A DNA stretch of 64,000 nucleotides, taken from positions 620,001 through 684,000 of the forward strand of contig NZ_CP078076.1 in assembly GCF_023101165.1 (NCBI RefSeq), in the 5' to 3' direction. Of the stretch, positions 1 to 7,811 are shown piece by piece. This DNA is from Microbacterium sufflavum (GTDB lineage Bacteria; Actinomycetota; Actinomycetes; Actinomycetales; Microbacteriaceae). Under the pieces are notes generated by a model. The model did not search any database. It was not told where the DNA came from and was given only the letters and a program-made list of their open reading frames with translations. Made by a program: the position numbers and the translations under genes. The number at the start of each line of letters is the position of its first letter. Positions within the stretch are counted from its first letter, which is position 1.

Positions 1-7
1 GTCAACC

Positions 8-745
8 GTGTCGCACCTTGACCCCGAGCAGCTCGCCCTGCTCGCGCTCGGCGAGCCGGTCGCCTCCGAGCGCGAGCGCGCGCACCTCGACCAGTGCCGG
101 GCGTGCGCCGCCGAGATCGCCGACCTCGCCCACGCGGCGGGTGTCGCGCGGGCGACCGTCGCCGACGCGGAGCTGGAGTCGCCGCCCGCCGACGTGTGGG
201 CGCGCATGCACGACGAGCTGGGCCTGCCGGAGCGGCTCCGGGCCGACCCTCTCCGCCCGGCGGAACCGACAGCGGGCGAGCCGCCCTCCGCCCCACGCCC
301 ACAGCGCAGAACCGCCGCCCGCTGGTGGGTGCTCGCCGCCGTCACGGTCCTCGTCGCCACCGTGGGCGTGAGCACGTGGACGGCGATCTCGGCCGCGCTC
401 CGGCCGGTCACGGTCGCCACGGCGACGCTCGACCCGTTCCCCGACCACCCCGATGCGATCGGCACGGCAGAGGTGGACGAGGACCGCGACGGCGCGCGCA
501 CCCTCACGGTGTCGCTCGACGGCGAGGTCGGCTCGGAGGACTACCGGGAGGTCTGGCTCATCCGCAACGACGGGAAGGCGCTCATCAGCCTCGGCGTGCT
601 CGACGCCGCGACCGGCGCATTCGCCATCCCCGCGAACGTCGACCTCGACGAGTACGACCTCGTCGACATCTCGTTCGAACCCGTCGACGGCGACCCGGCC
701 CACTCGGGGAACTCCATCGTGCGCGGCACGCTCGACTTCAGCTGA
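8..745 (+). CDS. RskA-type anti-sigma factor (zinc-binding, single-pass membrane)
   Basis: This 245-residue protein has the layout of an anti-sigma-K factor. The N-terminal cytoplasmic domain carries an HxxxCxxC zinc-binding anti-sigma motif (H26, C30, C33). A linker follows, then one membrane helix at about 106-127, then an extracytoplasmic RskA-like domain containing the REVWLIRNDG stretch. It would hold an ECF sigma factor inactive until a membrane signal triggers its proteolysis. The start is a GTG at base 8. In reading frame 1 a TGA lies at 19-21, so the cognate sigma gene could end there, overlapping this start by a few bases, but only six codons of it would be inside the window. The family assignment is firm; the partner sigma factor is inferred. 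Confidence 0.85.
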   Translation: MSHLDPEQLALLALGEPVASERERAHLDQCRACAAEIADLAHAAGVARATVADAELESPPADVWARMHDELGLPERLRADPLRPAEPTAGEPPSAPRPQRRTAARWWVLAAVTVLVATVGVSTWTAISAALRPVTVATATLDPFPDHPDAIGTAEVDEDRDGARTLTVSLDGEVGSEDYREVWLIRNDGKALISLGVLDAATGAFAIPANVDLDEYDLVDISFEPVDGDPAHSGNSIVRGTLDFS

Positions 746-798
746 GCGGAGCGCACGACGCCCGCGTCAAGGGCATGTCCCGAACGCCGAACGCCCCC

Positions 799-804
799 TA
801 CGCT
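799..804 (+). promoter_or_regulatory. -10 box of a probable leaderless promoter
   Basis: TACGCT lies exactly 6 nt before the ATG at 811, so transcription would begin at or next to the start codon. No separate Shine-Dalgarno sequence is visible, and no convincing -35 box is seen. Confidence 0.5.
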
Positions 805-810
805 GAGGCC

Positions 811-1329
811 ATGACCACACTCATCCTCACTGTCGCGGGTGCCGACCGCCCGGGACTCGTCGCGGCGGTCGCCGACGTCGTCGACGCCCACGGCGGCAAC
901 TGGGAGAACAGCTCGCTGGCCGAGCTCGCGGGAACGTTCGCGGGCGTGATCGAGGTGTCGGTGCCGACCGACCGCGCGGGCGACCTGGAGACCGCGCTCC
1001 GGGCGATCCAGGGTCAGGGGCTCCTGACGCTGTCGGTGCTCACCGGGACCCGCGGCGTGGCGGAGGAGGACGAGGAGCGGCTGCTGGTGATGCAGGTGCT
1101 CGGCAACGATCATCCCGGGATCGTGCGGGAGGTGTCGGCCGTGCTGAACGCGCACGCGCTGAGCATCGAGGAGCTGGCGACCGAGACCCGCGATGCGGCG
1201 ATGGCGGGCGGGCGGCTGTTCGAGGCGTCGGTGATCGCGAAGGTGCCGCCGACGGTCGACCTCGACGCACTGCGGGCCGACCTGGAGCGACTCGCGACCG
1301 AGATCCAGGTCGACATCACCCTCGGCTGA
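811..1329 (+). CDS. Tandem ACT-domain protein (GcvR-like)
   Basis: A 172-residue protein made of two ACT domains, about residues 3-80 and 90-170. Each starts with the ligand-loop pattern (ADRPGLV near 10, NDHPGIV near 99). The family includes GcvR of glycine-cleavage control and other small amino-acid-sensing proteins with no DNA-binding or catalytic domain. It probably binds a small amino acid and acts through protein contact; the ligand and target cannot be read from the sequence. The frame is open far upstream, but the ATG at 811 fits the domain boundary and the -10 box 6 nt before it. It lies 65 bp after the anti-sigma gene and is probably transcribed separately. Confidence 0.8.
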   Translation: MTTLILTVAGADRPGLVAAVADVVDAHGGNWENSSLAELAGTFAGVIEVSVPTDRAGDLETALRAIQGQGLLTLSVLTGTRGVAEEDEERLLVMQVLGNDHPGIVREVSAVLNAHALSIEELATETRDAAMAGGRLFEASVIAKVPPTVDLDALRADLERLATEIQVDITLG

Positions 1330-1350
1330 GCGGACCCCGCCGGCGCGCAC

Positions 1351-2061
1351 TCAGGCGGACGGCGTCTCCGCGGTCGGGACGTCGTCGAGCCCGGAGTACC
1401 GCCGCACCCAGTACTCGGTGTACGCGACGTGCGCGGATGCCGCGGCCGACGCGGCGACGGGATCGGCGGCGGCGAGGCCCCGCAGGATCGCGCGGTGCCC
1501 GGCGTCGGAGTGCACCTTGAGCTCCGCGGCATCGTCGGGCTCCGAGATGCGGTACGCCCGGGAGCGGGAGCGCAGCACGTCGATCAAGCTCGTGAGGGCC
1601 TCGTTGCCCGCGACCGCGGAGATGCGCATGTGGAACTCGTGGTCGAGGCGTGACTGCGCCTCGAAGTCGGTCGTGGCCTCGATCTCGTCCAGCACCGCGG
1701 CGAGCGCCGCCACGGTGTCCGCGTCGATGCGGGCGGCCGCGAGTGCGGCGGCATGGGGTTCGAGCACCCGGCGCAGCTCCGTCAACTCCAGCACTCCCGC
1801 CATGGGCAGCAGCCCGACGGTGAGGGACAGACTGCCGATGAGGTCGGCCGCGCGCAGCTCGCTGACGTAGCTGCCCGAGCCGTGGCGCGTCTCCAGCACG
1901 CCCAGCGCCGCGAGCGTGCGGATGGCCTCGCGCAGCGATCCGCGGGAGACGCCGAGCCGTTCGCACAGCTCCCCCTCGCTGGGCAGGCGGTCGCCGGGGC
2001 GCAGCGCACCGTCGGCGATCAGCGCCCGCAGGCCGTGCAACGCCGTGTCGAGTGCGCTCAT
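1351..2061 (-). CDS. GntR-family repressor, FadR/FCD subfamily
   Basis: A 236-residue regulator with an N-terminal winged helix (about 5-67, including LPSEGELCERLGVSRGSLRE) and a C-terminal all-helical FCD ligand domain. FCD metal-site residues are visible: D140, H144, H184 and H189. I chose the ATG at 2061 because AGGGAGG then sits 6 nt upstream; the ATG at 2067 would touch it. It is divergent from the aminotransferase/ABC operon at 2226. Two sites of the FadR-type form TNGTnnnACNA lie between them, so it very likely controls that operon and itself. The effector is probably the transported compound or an acid derived from it, which is inference. Confidence 0.88.
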   Translation of the reverse strand: MSALDTALHGLRALIADGALRPGDRLPSEGELCERLGVSRGSLREAIRTLAALGVLETRHGSGSYVSELRAADLIGSLSLTVGLLPMAGVLELTELRRVLEPHAAALAAARIDADTVAALAAVLDEIEATTDFEAQSRLDHEFHMRISAVAGNEALTSLIDVLRSRSRAYRISEPDDAAELKVHSDAGHRAILRGLAAADPVAASAAASAHVAYTEYWVRRYSGLDDVPTAETPSA

Positions 2062-2124
2062 CGTCATCCTCCCTGACACCCCCGCCCCTCGTGCAGTCTG
2101 TCGGAACCGCTCCACGCGACAAAC

Positions 2125-2135
2125 TCGTATGACAA
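2125..2135. promoter_or_regulatory. Putative GntR/FadR-type operator, site 1
   Basis: TCGTATGACAA fits the FadR-subfamily operator form TNGTnnnACNA. It lies 64 bp upstream of the GntR start, so occupancy would repress the regulator gene. Confidence 0.5.
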
Positions 2136-2185
2136 CTATGTTTCATCTTCGCGGATTCGTAGCCAAAATCGGGGCCTTGTGGCAA

Positions 2186-2200
2186 AGTTGTGCAACAACT
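2186..2200. promoter_or_regulatory. Putative GntR/FadR-type operator, site 2
   Basis: AGTTGTGCAACAACT is a palindrome with 6-bp arms around GCA whose core, TTGTGCAACAA, also fits TNGTnnnACNA. It lies 26 bp before the aminotransferase ATG, placed to block that operon's promoter. With site 1 it gives one operator per divergent gene. Confidence 0.6.
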
Positions 2201-2225
2201 CGCCCCCACTCATCGATGAGGTCCG

Positions 2226-3461
2226 ATGCCCGCTCCGCTGTTCCCCGCTCCGCTCACGCTGAACTCCGGCCTGCGAGCGCGCGACGCCTGGCCTCTCGAC
2301 CCCGCGGTCGTGCACCTCAACCACGGGTCGTTCGGCGCGGTGCCGTCGGTCGTGGTCGCGCACCAGGACGCCCTGCGTCGCCGCGCCGACCTCAGCCCGG
2401 TCGAGTGGTTCCCCCGCATCGCCGAGCGCGTGCAGGACGCCAGGGAGCGCACCGCCCCGTTCGTCGGCGCCCGGGCGGACGACAGCGTCTTCGTGCCCAA
2501 CGCCTCCGCCGCGGCGACCGTCGTGTACAACGCGCTGCGACTCGAGCACGGCGACGAGATCCTGGTGACGGATCAGGGCTACGGCGCGATCACCATGGGG
2601 GCGGAACGCCTCGCCCGCCGCTTCGGGGCGACCGTCCGCACCGTCGCCCTCCCGCTGCTCGCGCCCGACGACGAGATCGTGCAGCTGTTCGCCGACGCCC
2701 TCACCCCGCGCACCCGGCTGATCGTCGTCGACCAGATCACCTCGCCCACCGCCCGCCTGCTGCCCACGCGCCGCATCGCCGACCTCGCGGCCGAGCGCGG
2801 CGTGCGCACCCTCGTCGACGGCGCCCACGCCCCCGGCCTGATCGCCGACGCCGCCGCGGTCGCGGGCGGCGACTGGTGGTTCGGCAACCTGCACAAGTGG
2901 CCCTGCGCCCCCCGCGGCTCGGCCCTGCTCGTCACGGCAGCACCCGACCGCGACGAGCTGTGGCCGCTGATCGACTCGTGGGCCGCCCGCGAGCCCTACC
3001 CCGGGCGCTTCGACACCCAGGGCACGATCGACGCCACGACGTACCTGGCCACCCCCACCGCGATCGAGTTCATCGAGGCCGAGTTCGGGTGGGAGCACGC
3101 CCGCGCCGCGATGGCCGAGCGCGCCGACGCCGGGGCCGAGCTGATCGCCGAGGCGCTGCGCCCGTACGGCGACGAGGACCCGCTCACCCCGCTGCCCTCC
3201 CCCGTGCCGTCCATGCGCCTGATCCGCCTGCCGCTCGGGCTCGGCGCGACGCGCGAGGAGGCCGACGCGCTGCGCATGGACCTGCTCGACGAGGTCGGCG
3301 TGGAGACCGCCTTCACGAGCTTCCGCGGGGTCGGCTACTTCCGCCTCTCCGCGCACCTCTACACCGAGGCCTCCGACGTCGAGGCGTTCGTCGAGCGCTG
3401 CATCCCCGCGATCCTGCGCCGCGCCGGCATCCGCCCCGCCGACGCCCTCATCCTCCCCTGA
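2226..3461 (+). CDS. Class V aminotransferase-fold PLP enzyme (isopenicillin-N-epimerase/EgtE-like)
   Basis: A 411-residue fold-type I PLP enzyme. HLNHGSFG near residue 30 is the substrate-loop motif of the CefD-like branch. VDGAHAPG (D198, H201) holds the PLP-ring aspartate, and GNLHKWPCAPRG supplies the Schiff-base lysine K224. Members of this branch act as epimerases, C-S lyases, desulfurases or aminotransferases, so the reaction is open. It is the first gene of an operon with a sugar-type ABC importer (binding protein 61 bp downstream), and two GntR operators precede it. The imported compound therefore probably carries an amino or thiol-amino group that this enzyme processes. There is no Suf/Isc context to suggest a desulfurase. 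Confidence 0.8.
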   Translation: MPAPLFPAPLTLNSGLRARDAWPLDPAVVHLNHGSFGAVPSVVVAHQDALRRRADLSPVEWFPRIAERVQDARERTAPFVGARADDSVFVPNASAAATVVYNALRLEHGDEILVTDQGYGAITMGAERLARRFGATVRTVALPLLAPDDEIVQLFADALTPRTRLIVVDQITSPTARLLPTRRIADLAAERGVRTLVDGAHAPGLIADAAAVAGGDWWFGNLHKWPCAPRGSALLVTAAPDRDELWPLIDSWAAREPYPGRFDTQGTIDATTYLATPTAIEFIEAEFGWEHARAAMAERADAGAELIAEALRPYGDEDPLTPLPSPVPSMRLIRLPLGLGATREEADALRMDLLDEVGVETAFTSFRGVGYFRLSAHLYTEASDVEAFVERCIPAILRRAGIRPADALILP

Positions 3462-3522
3462 CCACCCGCACGACCCGACCCACCCGAAACACACCCACCC
3501 ATCCCCCACCGAGAGGCACATC

Positions 3523-4836
3523 GTGAAGAACAAGATCTTGACGACCGCAGCGGGAGTCGGCACCGTCGCCGTCCTCGCACTCACCGGCTGCTCCGGAGGC
3601 TCCGGCTCGTCCGGCGGCGACGGAGACGTCACCCTCCAGATGGTCGAGAGCCTGACGAACCCGGCGCGCACCGAGCTCATCCGCGGGCTCCTCGACGAGT
3701 TCGAGAAGGAGAACCCCGACATCACGGTGAACCTGGTCTCGCCGCCCACCGAGCAGGCCGACCAGAAGATCCAGCAGATGCTCCAGTCCGGCAAGGGCGT
3801 CGACGTGCTCGAGGTGCGCGACATCACGGTCGGTCCGTTCGCCAACAACGGCTGGCTGTACGACCTCGGCCCCGACCTGAAGAAGTGGGACGGCTGGGAC
3901 GCGCTGACCGACAACGCCAAGTCCGCCGGCGTCGCCGAGGACGGCAAGAGCTACTTCGTCCCGTACGGCTTCTACGGCCTGTCGCTGTTCTACCGCACCG
4001 ACCTCGTGGAGAAGGCGGGCTTCGACGGCCCCCCGCACAGCTGGAAGGACCTGCTGGAGCAGGCGTCCGCCATCCAGGATCCGTCGAACAACATCTACGG
4101 CTACGCGTTCCGCGGCGGCCAGAACGCCAACAGCAACGTGGTCGCCGCGATCGAGGCGTACACGATCGACGGGCTCGACACGGAGGACGCGTTCCTCATG
4201 GAAGACGGCTCGACGATCTTCGCCGCTCCCGAGGCGCAGGATGCGGTCGACGACTACTTCGACCTGTTCAAGAAAGCCTCGCCGCCGTCCGCCGTCTCCT
4301 GGGGCTACCCCGAGATGGTCGCCGGTTTCACGAACGGCACCACGGCCTTCCTGCTGCAGGACCCCGAGGTGATCGCGACCGTGCAGGACTCCTCGCTCAC
4401 CGAAGACCAGTGGGACACCGCTCCGCTGCTCGTCGGCCCGTCGGGCAAGGCCGCGCAACCGCTCGCCGTCGCCGGCTGGGGTGTCGCGAAGAACAGCGAG
4501 CACACCGAGGCGGCGGTGAAGCTGGTCGAGTTCCTGTCGTCGGCCGAGCCCGCGACCGAGTTCGCCCAGGCCAACAGCCTCGTGCCGATCATCGCCGCCG
4601 CAGCCGACGACGAGTTCTACTCCACGGGCCCCTGGACCAGCTACGTCACCATGACCGAGGACCCGGACACCTACGTCAACGTGCGCCAGCCGCGCGGCGT
4701 GAGCTGGTGGACCGAGTGGATCCAGAAGTCCGACCAGGACGTGCAGAGCGTGCTGCTCGGCACCATGTCGACGAAGGACCTGCTCGCCTCGTGGGATGCG
4801 TTCTGGACCGAGAAGTACGCCGCGGAGAAGGGCTGA
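3523..4836 (+). CDS. ABC importer substrate-binding lipoprotein (family 1, carbohydrate type)
   Basis: A 437-residue extracellular solute-binding protein. The signal peptide ends in the lipobox LTGC (C23 lipidated), followed by a Gly/Ser linker. The body has the family 1 architecture, including a PYGFYGLSLFYRTDL segment lining the cleft and several Trp residues (GWDALT, WTEW) suited to stacking on sugars. The GTG start at 3523 has AGAGG 6 nt upstream. The permease begins 3 nt after the stop. The family mostly binds oligosaccharides, sugar alcohols or glycerol phosphate; the exact ligand is unknown. Confidence 0.88.
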   Translation: MKNKILTTAAGVGTVAVLALTGCSGGSGSSGGDGDVTLQMVESLTNPARTELIRGLLDEFEKENPDITVNLVSPPTEQADQKIQQMLQSGKGVDVLEVRDITVGPFANNGWLYDLGPDLKKWDGWDALTDNAKSAGVAEDGKSYFVPYGFYGLSLFYRTDLVEKAGFDGPPHSWKDLLEQASAIQDPSNNIYGYAFRGGQNANSNVVAAIEAYTIDGLDTEDAFLMEDGSTIFAAPEAQDAVDDYFDLFKKASPPSAVSWGYPEMVAGFTNGTTAFLLQDPEVIATVQDSSLTEDQWDTAPLLVGPSGKAAQPLAVAGWGVAKNSEHTEAAVKLVEFLSSAEPATEFAQANSLVPIIAAAADDEFYSTGPWTSYVTMTEDPDTYVNVRQPRGVSWWTEWIQKSDQDVQSVLLGTMSTKDLLASWDAFWTEKYAAEKG

Positions 4837-4839
4837 CCC

Positions 4840-5790
4840 GTGGCCCGCACCATCCGTGAAGGGGGCTCCGTCGGCACTGCCGGCGGGGCCTCCCCGGCAC
4901 GCGGACGGCGTCGGCCGTTCCGCGGCCGTCACGCCCTGACGCTGCTGGCGTTCCTCGCCCCGGCGATCGTGTTCGTCTGCTGGTTCACCTACTGGCCCAT
5001 GCTGCAGGGCGCCCGCATGGCGTTCCACGACTGGAACCTGTGGGACCTCACGTCGACCCCGTTCGTGGGCTTCGACAACTTCCTCGCCGTGTTCCGCGAC
5101 CCGGCGTTCCCGACCGTGGCGTGGAACTCCGTGCTGTGGGTGGTCGGCTCGCTCGTGCCCCAGCTCGTCATCGGCTTCCTCATCGCGCTGGCCCTGCGCA
5201 AGCGGTTCCGCTTCCGCGGGCTCTACCAGGCGCTGGTGTTCTTCCCGTGGGCGGTGTCGGGCTTCCTCATCGGCATGCTGTTCCGCTGGATGTTCAACGC
5301 CGAGTTCGGCGTGGTCAACGACCTGCTCATGAAGGCCGGCCTCATCGACGCCCCGCTGCCCTGGCTGGCCGACCCGAAGCTGGCGATGTTCGCCGTCATC
5401 GTCGCGAACATCTGGTACGGCGTGACGTTCTTCGCGATCATGATCCTCGCGGCACTCCAGTCGGTGCCCGACGAGATGCTGGAGGCGGCGAGCCTCGACG
5501 GCGCCGGCAAGGTGCGGCAGCTGTTCTCGATCATCATCCCGTACATCTCGATGACGCTGCTGCTGACGATCCTGCTGCGCGTGATCTGGATCTTCAACTT
5601 CCCCGACATCATCTACGCGATGACGAACGGCGGCCCGGCCAACCAGACCCACATCATCACGACGTGGATGATCAACTACACGCAGCAGGGCAACTACGGC
5701 ATCGCGAGCGCCATCGGGCTCATCGTCGTGGCGTTCCTCATGGTGTTCTGCGCCTTCTATCTGATGGCGATGCGGAGGGTGCAGCGATGA
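4840..5790 (+). CDS. ABC sugar importer permease (MalF/UgpA type)
   Basis: A 316-residue inner-membrane subunit with about six helices. The cytoplasmic EAA loop reads EAASLDGAGKVRQLFSIIIP, the contact point for the ATPase. The GTG start lies 3 nt after the binding-protein stop, with AAGGG in the end of that gene as ribosome site. The extra 30-residue basic N-terminus before the first helix is common in actinobacterial homologues. The 3' end overlaps the next permease by an ATGA junction. Confidence 0.9.
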   Translation: MARTIREGGSVGTAGGASPARGRRRPFRGRHALTLLAFLAPAIVFVCWFTYWPMLQGARMAFHDWNLWDLTSTPFVGFDNFLAVFRDPAFPTVAWNSVLWVVGSLVPQLVIGFLIALALRKRFRFRGLYQALVFFPWAVSGFLIGMLFRWMFNAEFGVVNDLLMKAGLIDAPLPWLADPKLAMFAVIVANIWYGVTFFAIMILAALQSVPDEMLEAASLDGAGKVRQLFSIIIPYISMTLLLTILLRVIWIFNFPDIIYAMTNGGPANQTHIITTWMINYTQQGNYGIASAIGLIVVAFLMVFCAFYLMAMRRVQR

Positions 5791-6707
5791 CCATCACCTC
5801 GACCACCCGGACCGGTTCCTCGATCACCGAGACCCGTCGGATCACGGTGCCCGACCCGAAGGCCGCTCCGCGACCGAGGCCGCGGGTGACCGTCGGCGGT
5901 GTCGTGCGCGTGGTCGGGCTGGCCCTGTGGCTCCTGATCACGCTGTTCCCGCTGTACTGGATCACGCTCACCGCGTTCAAGTCGCCGGGGACCATCAACC
6001 GCTTCCCGATCGAGTACTGGCCGAGCGAGCCCTCGTTCGACAACTTCACGAGCCTGTTCGAGAAGAGCTCGTTCGGGGTCTTCCTGGCGAACTCGGCGAT
6101 CGTGGCGGTGTCGGCCGGAGCCGTCGCGACGCTCATCGCCCTGCTCAGCGCCTACGTGCTCGCGCGCTTCGAGTTCCGCGGCAAGGGGGCGATCCTCATC
6201 GCGTTCCTGCTGACGCAGATGATCCCCGCGTTCATCGCCCTCGGCCCGCTGTACTCGATGATGACCGACCTGGGCCTCGTCGACACCAAGCCCGGACTCA
6301 TCCTCGTCTACATCGCGATCTGCATCCCGTTCTCCACCGTGATGCTGCGCGGCTTCTTCGAGAACGTGCCCGACGCGCTGGAGGAGGCGGCGATGATCGA
6401 CGGCTGCTCGCGCCTGGGGGCCCTGTTCCGGGTGCTGGTGCCGGTCATGACGCCCGGCATCATCGCGGCGTTCATCTTCAACTTCGTCAACTGCTGGAAC
6501 GAGCTGTTCCTGTCGGTCGTGCTGATGAACACCGACGCGAACCGCACCGTGCCCTCGGCGCTGAACGGCTTCATCTCCACGTTCAACATCGACTGGGGCT
6601 CCATGTCGGCCGCGGCCGTGCTGACGATCCTGCCGACCATGGTGATGTTCGCCCTCGCCAGCCGCTGGATCGTGCAGGGCCTGACGGCCGGCGCCGTGAA
6701 GGAGTAG
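5787..6707 (+). CDS. ABC sugar importer permease (MalG/UgpE type)
   Basis: A 306-residue membrane subunit pairing with the preceding permease. Its EAA loop reads EEAAMIDGCSRLGALFRVLV. The ATG at 5787 overlaps the previous stop (ATGA), so translation is coupled. The operon ends here at a strong hairpin and contains no ATPase. Such actinobacterial importers commonly share a multitask ATPase of the MsiK type; the only importer-type ATPase of that family in this window is at 22949-24022. Confidence 0.9.
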   Translation: MTITSTTRTGSSITETRRITVPDPKAAPRPRPRVTVGGVVRVVGLALWLLITLFPLYWITLTAFKSPGTINRFPIEYWPSEPSFDNFTSLFEKSSFGVFLANSAIVAVSAGAVATLIALLSAYVLARFEFRGKGAILIAFLLTQMIPAFIALGPLYSMMTDLGLVDTKPGLILVYIAICIPFSTVMLRGFFENVPDALEEAAMIDGCSRLGALFRVLVPVMTPGIIAAFIFNFVNCWNELFLSVVLMNTDANRTVPSALNGFISTFNIDWGSMSAAAVLTILPTMVMFALASRWIVQGLTAGAVKE

Positions 6708-6719
6708 CCCGCGCGCGGA

Positions 6720-6758
6720 CGAAGGCCCCCTCTCGCCCATCGCGGGAGGGGGCCTTCG
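6720..6758. terminator. Bidirectional hairpin terminator
   Basis: A 17-bp stem, CGAAGGCCCCCTCTCGC pairing with its complement apart from one base, around the loop CCAT. It sits between the convergent permease and aldo/keto reductase genes, 12 bp after one stop and 10 bp from the other. Confidence 0.8.
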
Positions 6759-6768
6759 CCTGCCCCGG

Positions 6769-7782
6769 TCAGACCAGGCGGGACTTCGGGGACACGGAGT
6801 ACGTGTGCTCGGCGTCGCGGTTCACCGTGTCGCCCAGGGCCTCGTCGATCGCGGACAGCGTGTCGGCGTCGAGCGTCACGCCCGAGGCCTTGACGGTGTC
6901 GGCGAGCTGCTCGGGCCGGGAGGCGCCCACCAGGGCCGCCGCGACGTTGGGGTTCTGCAGCACCCACGCGATCGCGAGCTGCGGCATCGTGAGCCCCGCC
7001 TGCTCGGCGATCGGCTTGAGACGCTGCACCGCGGTGAGGATGTCGTCCTGCAGGAAGCTCTGGATGAACCCGGCCCCGGAGTTCTGATCGGTCGCGCGCG
7101 AGCCCTCCGGCACCGGCTGCCCCGGCAGGTACTTGCCGCTGAGCACACCCTGCGCCATCGGCGACCACACGATCTGCGAGATGCCCAGCTCCTCCGACGC
7201 GGGCACGACCTTGCCCTCGATCACGCGCCACAGCATCGAGTACTGCGGCTGGTTCGAGATGAGCTGGATGCCGAGCTGCGTCGCCAGCGCGTGACCCTCG
7301 CGCAGCTGCTCGGCCGTCCACTCCGAGACGCCGATGTAGAGCGCCTTGCCCTGCCGCACGACGTCGGCGAACGCCTGGAACGTCTCCTCCAGCGGGGTCT
7401 CGTAGTCGAAGCGGTGCGCCTGGTACAGGTCGACGTAGTCGGTGCCGAGGCGCTTCAGCGAGCCGTTGATCGACTCCATGATGTGCTTGCGGCTCAGGCC
7501 GGTGTCGTTCGGGCCCTTCGGGCCGGTCGGGAAGTAGACCTTCGTGAAGATCTCGAGCCCTTCGCGGCGCTGGCCCTCGAGCGCCTTGCCGAGCACGACC
7601 TCGGCCGCCGTGTTGGCGTAGGTGTCGGCGGTGTCGAACGTGGTGATGCCGGCGTCGAGCGCCGCATGGACGGTCTTGACGGCCGCGTCGTCTTCGACCT
7701 GCGAGGCGTGCGTGACCCAGTTGCCGTAGGTGATCTCCGAGACCTTGAGACCACTGTTGCCGAGATAGCGATAGTTGACCAT
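6769..7782 (-). CDS. Aldo/keto reductase (KCNAB/YghZ-like)
   Basis: A 337-residue single-domain TIM-barrel oxidoreductase using NADPH. The catalytic tetrad is intact: D50 and Y55 in FDTADTY, K81 in FTKVYF and H123 in YQAHRFD. The C-terminal SNQPQYSM and VGASRPEQL segments match the voltage-gated K+ channel beta subunit/YghZ branch, whose members reduce glyceraldehydes and other small aldehydes. It stands alone and is likely transcribed from a leaderless promoter. The physiological substrate cannot be told. Confidence 0.9.
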   Translation of the reverse strand: MVNYRYLGNSGLKVSEITYGNWVTHASQVEDDAAVKTVHAALDAGITTFDTADTYANTAAEVVLGKALEGQRREGLEIFTKVYFPTGPKGPNDTGLSRKHIMESINGSLKRLGTDYVDLYQAHRFDYETPLEETFQAFADVVRQGKALYIGVSEWTAEQLREGHALATQLGIQLISNQPQYSMLWRVIEGKVVPASEELGISQIVWSPMAQGVLSGKYLPGQPVPEGSRATDQNSGAGFIQSFLQDDILTAVQRLKPIAEQAGLTMPQLAIAWVLQNPNVAAALVGASRPEQLADTVKASGVTLDADTLSAIDEALGDTVNRDAEHTYSVSPKSRLV

Positions 7783-7788
7783 GGATCA

Positions 7789-7794
7789 ACGCTA
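7789..7794 (-). promoter_or_regulatory. -10 box of a probable leaderless promoter
   Basis: On the minus strand TAGCGT is followed by 6 nt and then the ATG of the aldo/keto reductase, leaving no room for a ribosome-binding site. Confidence 0.5.
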
Positions 7795-7811
7795 GTCCCG
7801 GCGGCGGACGC

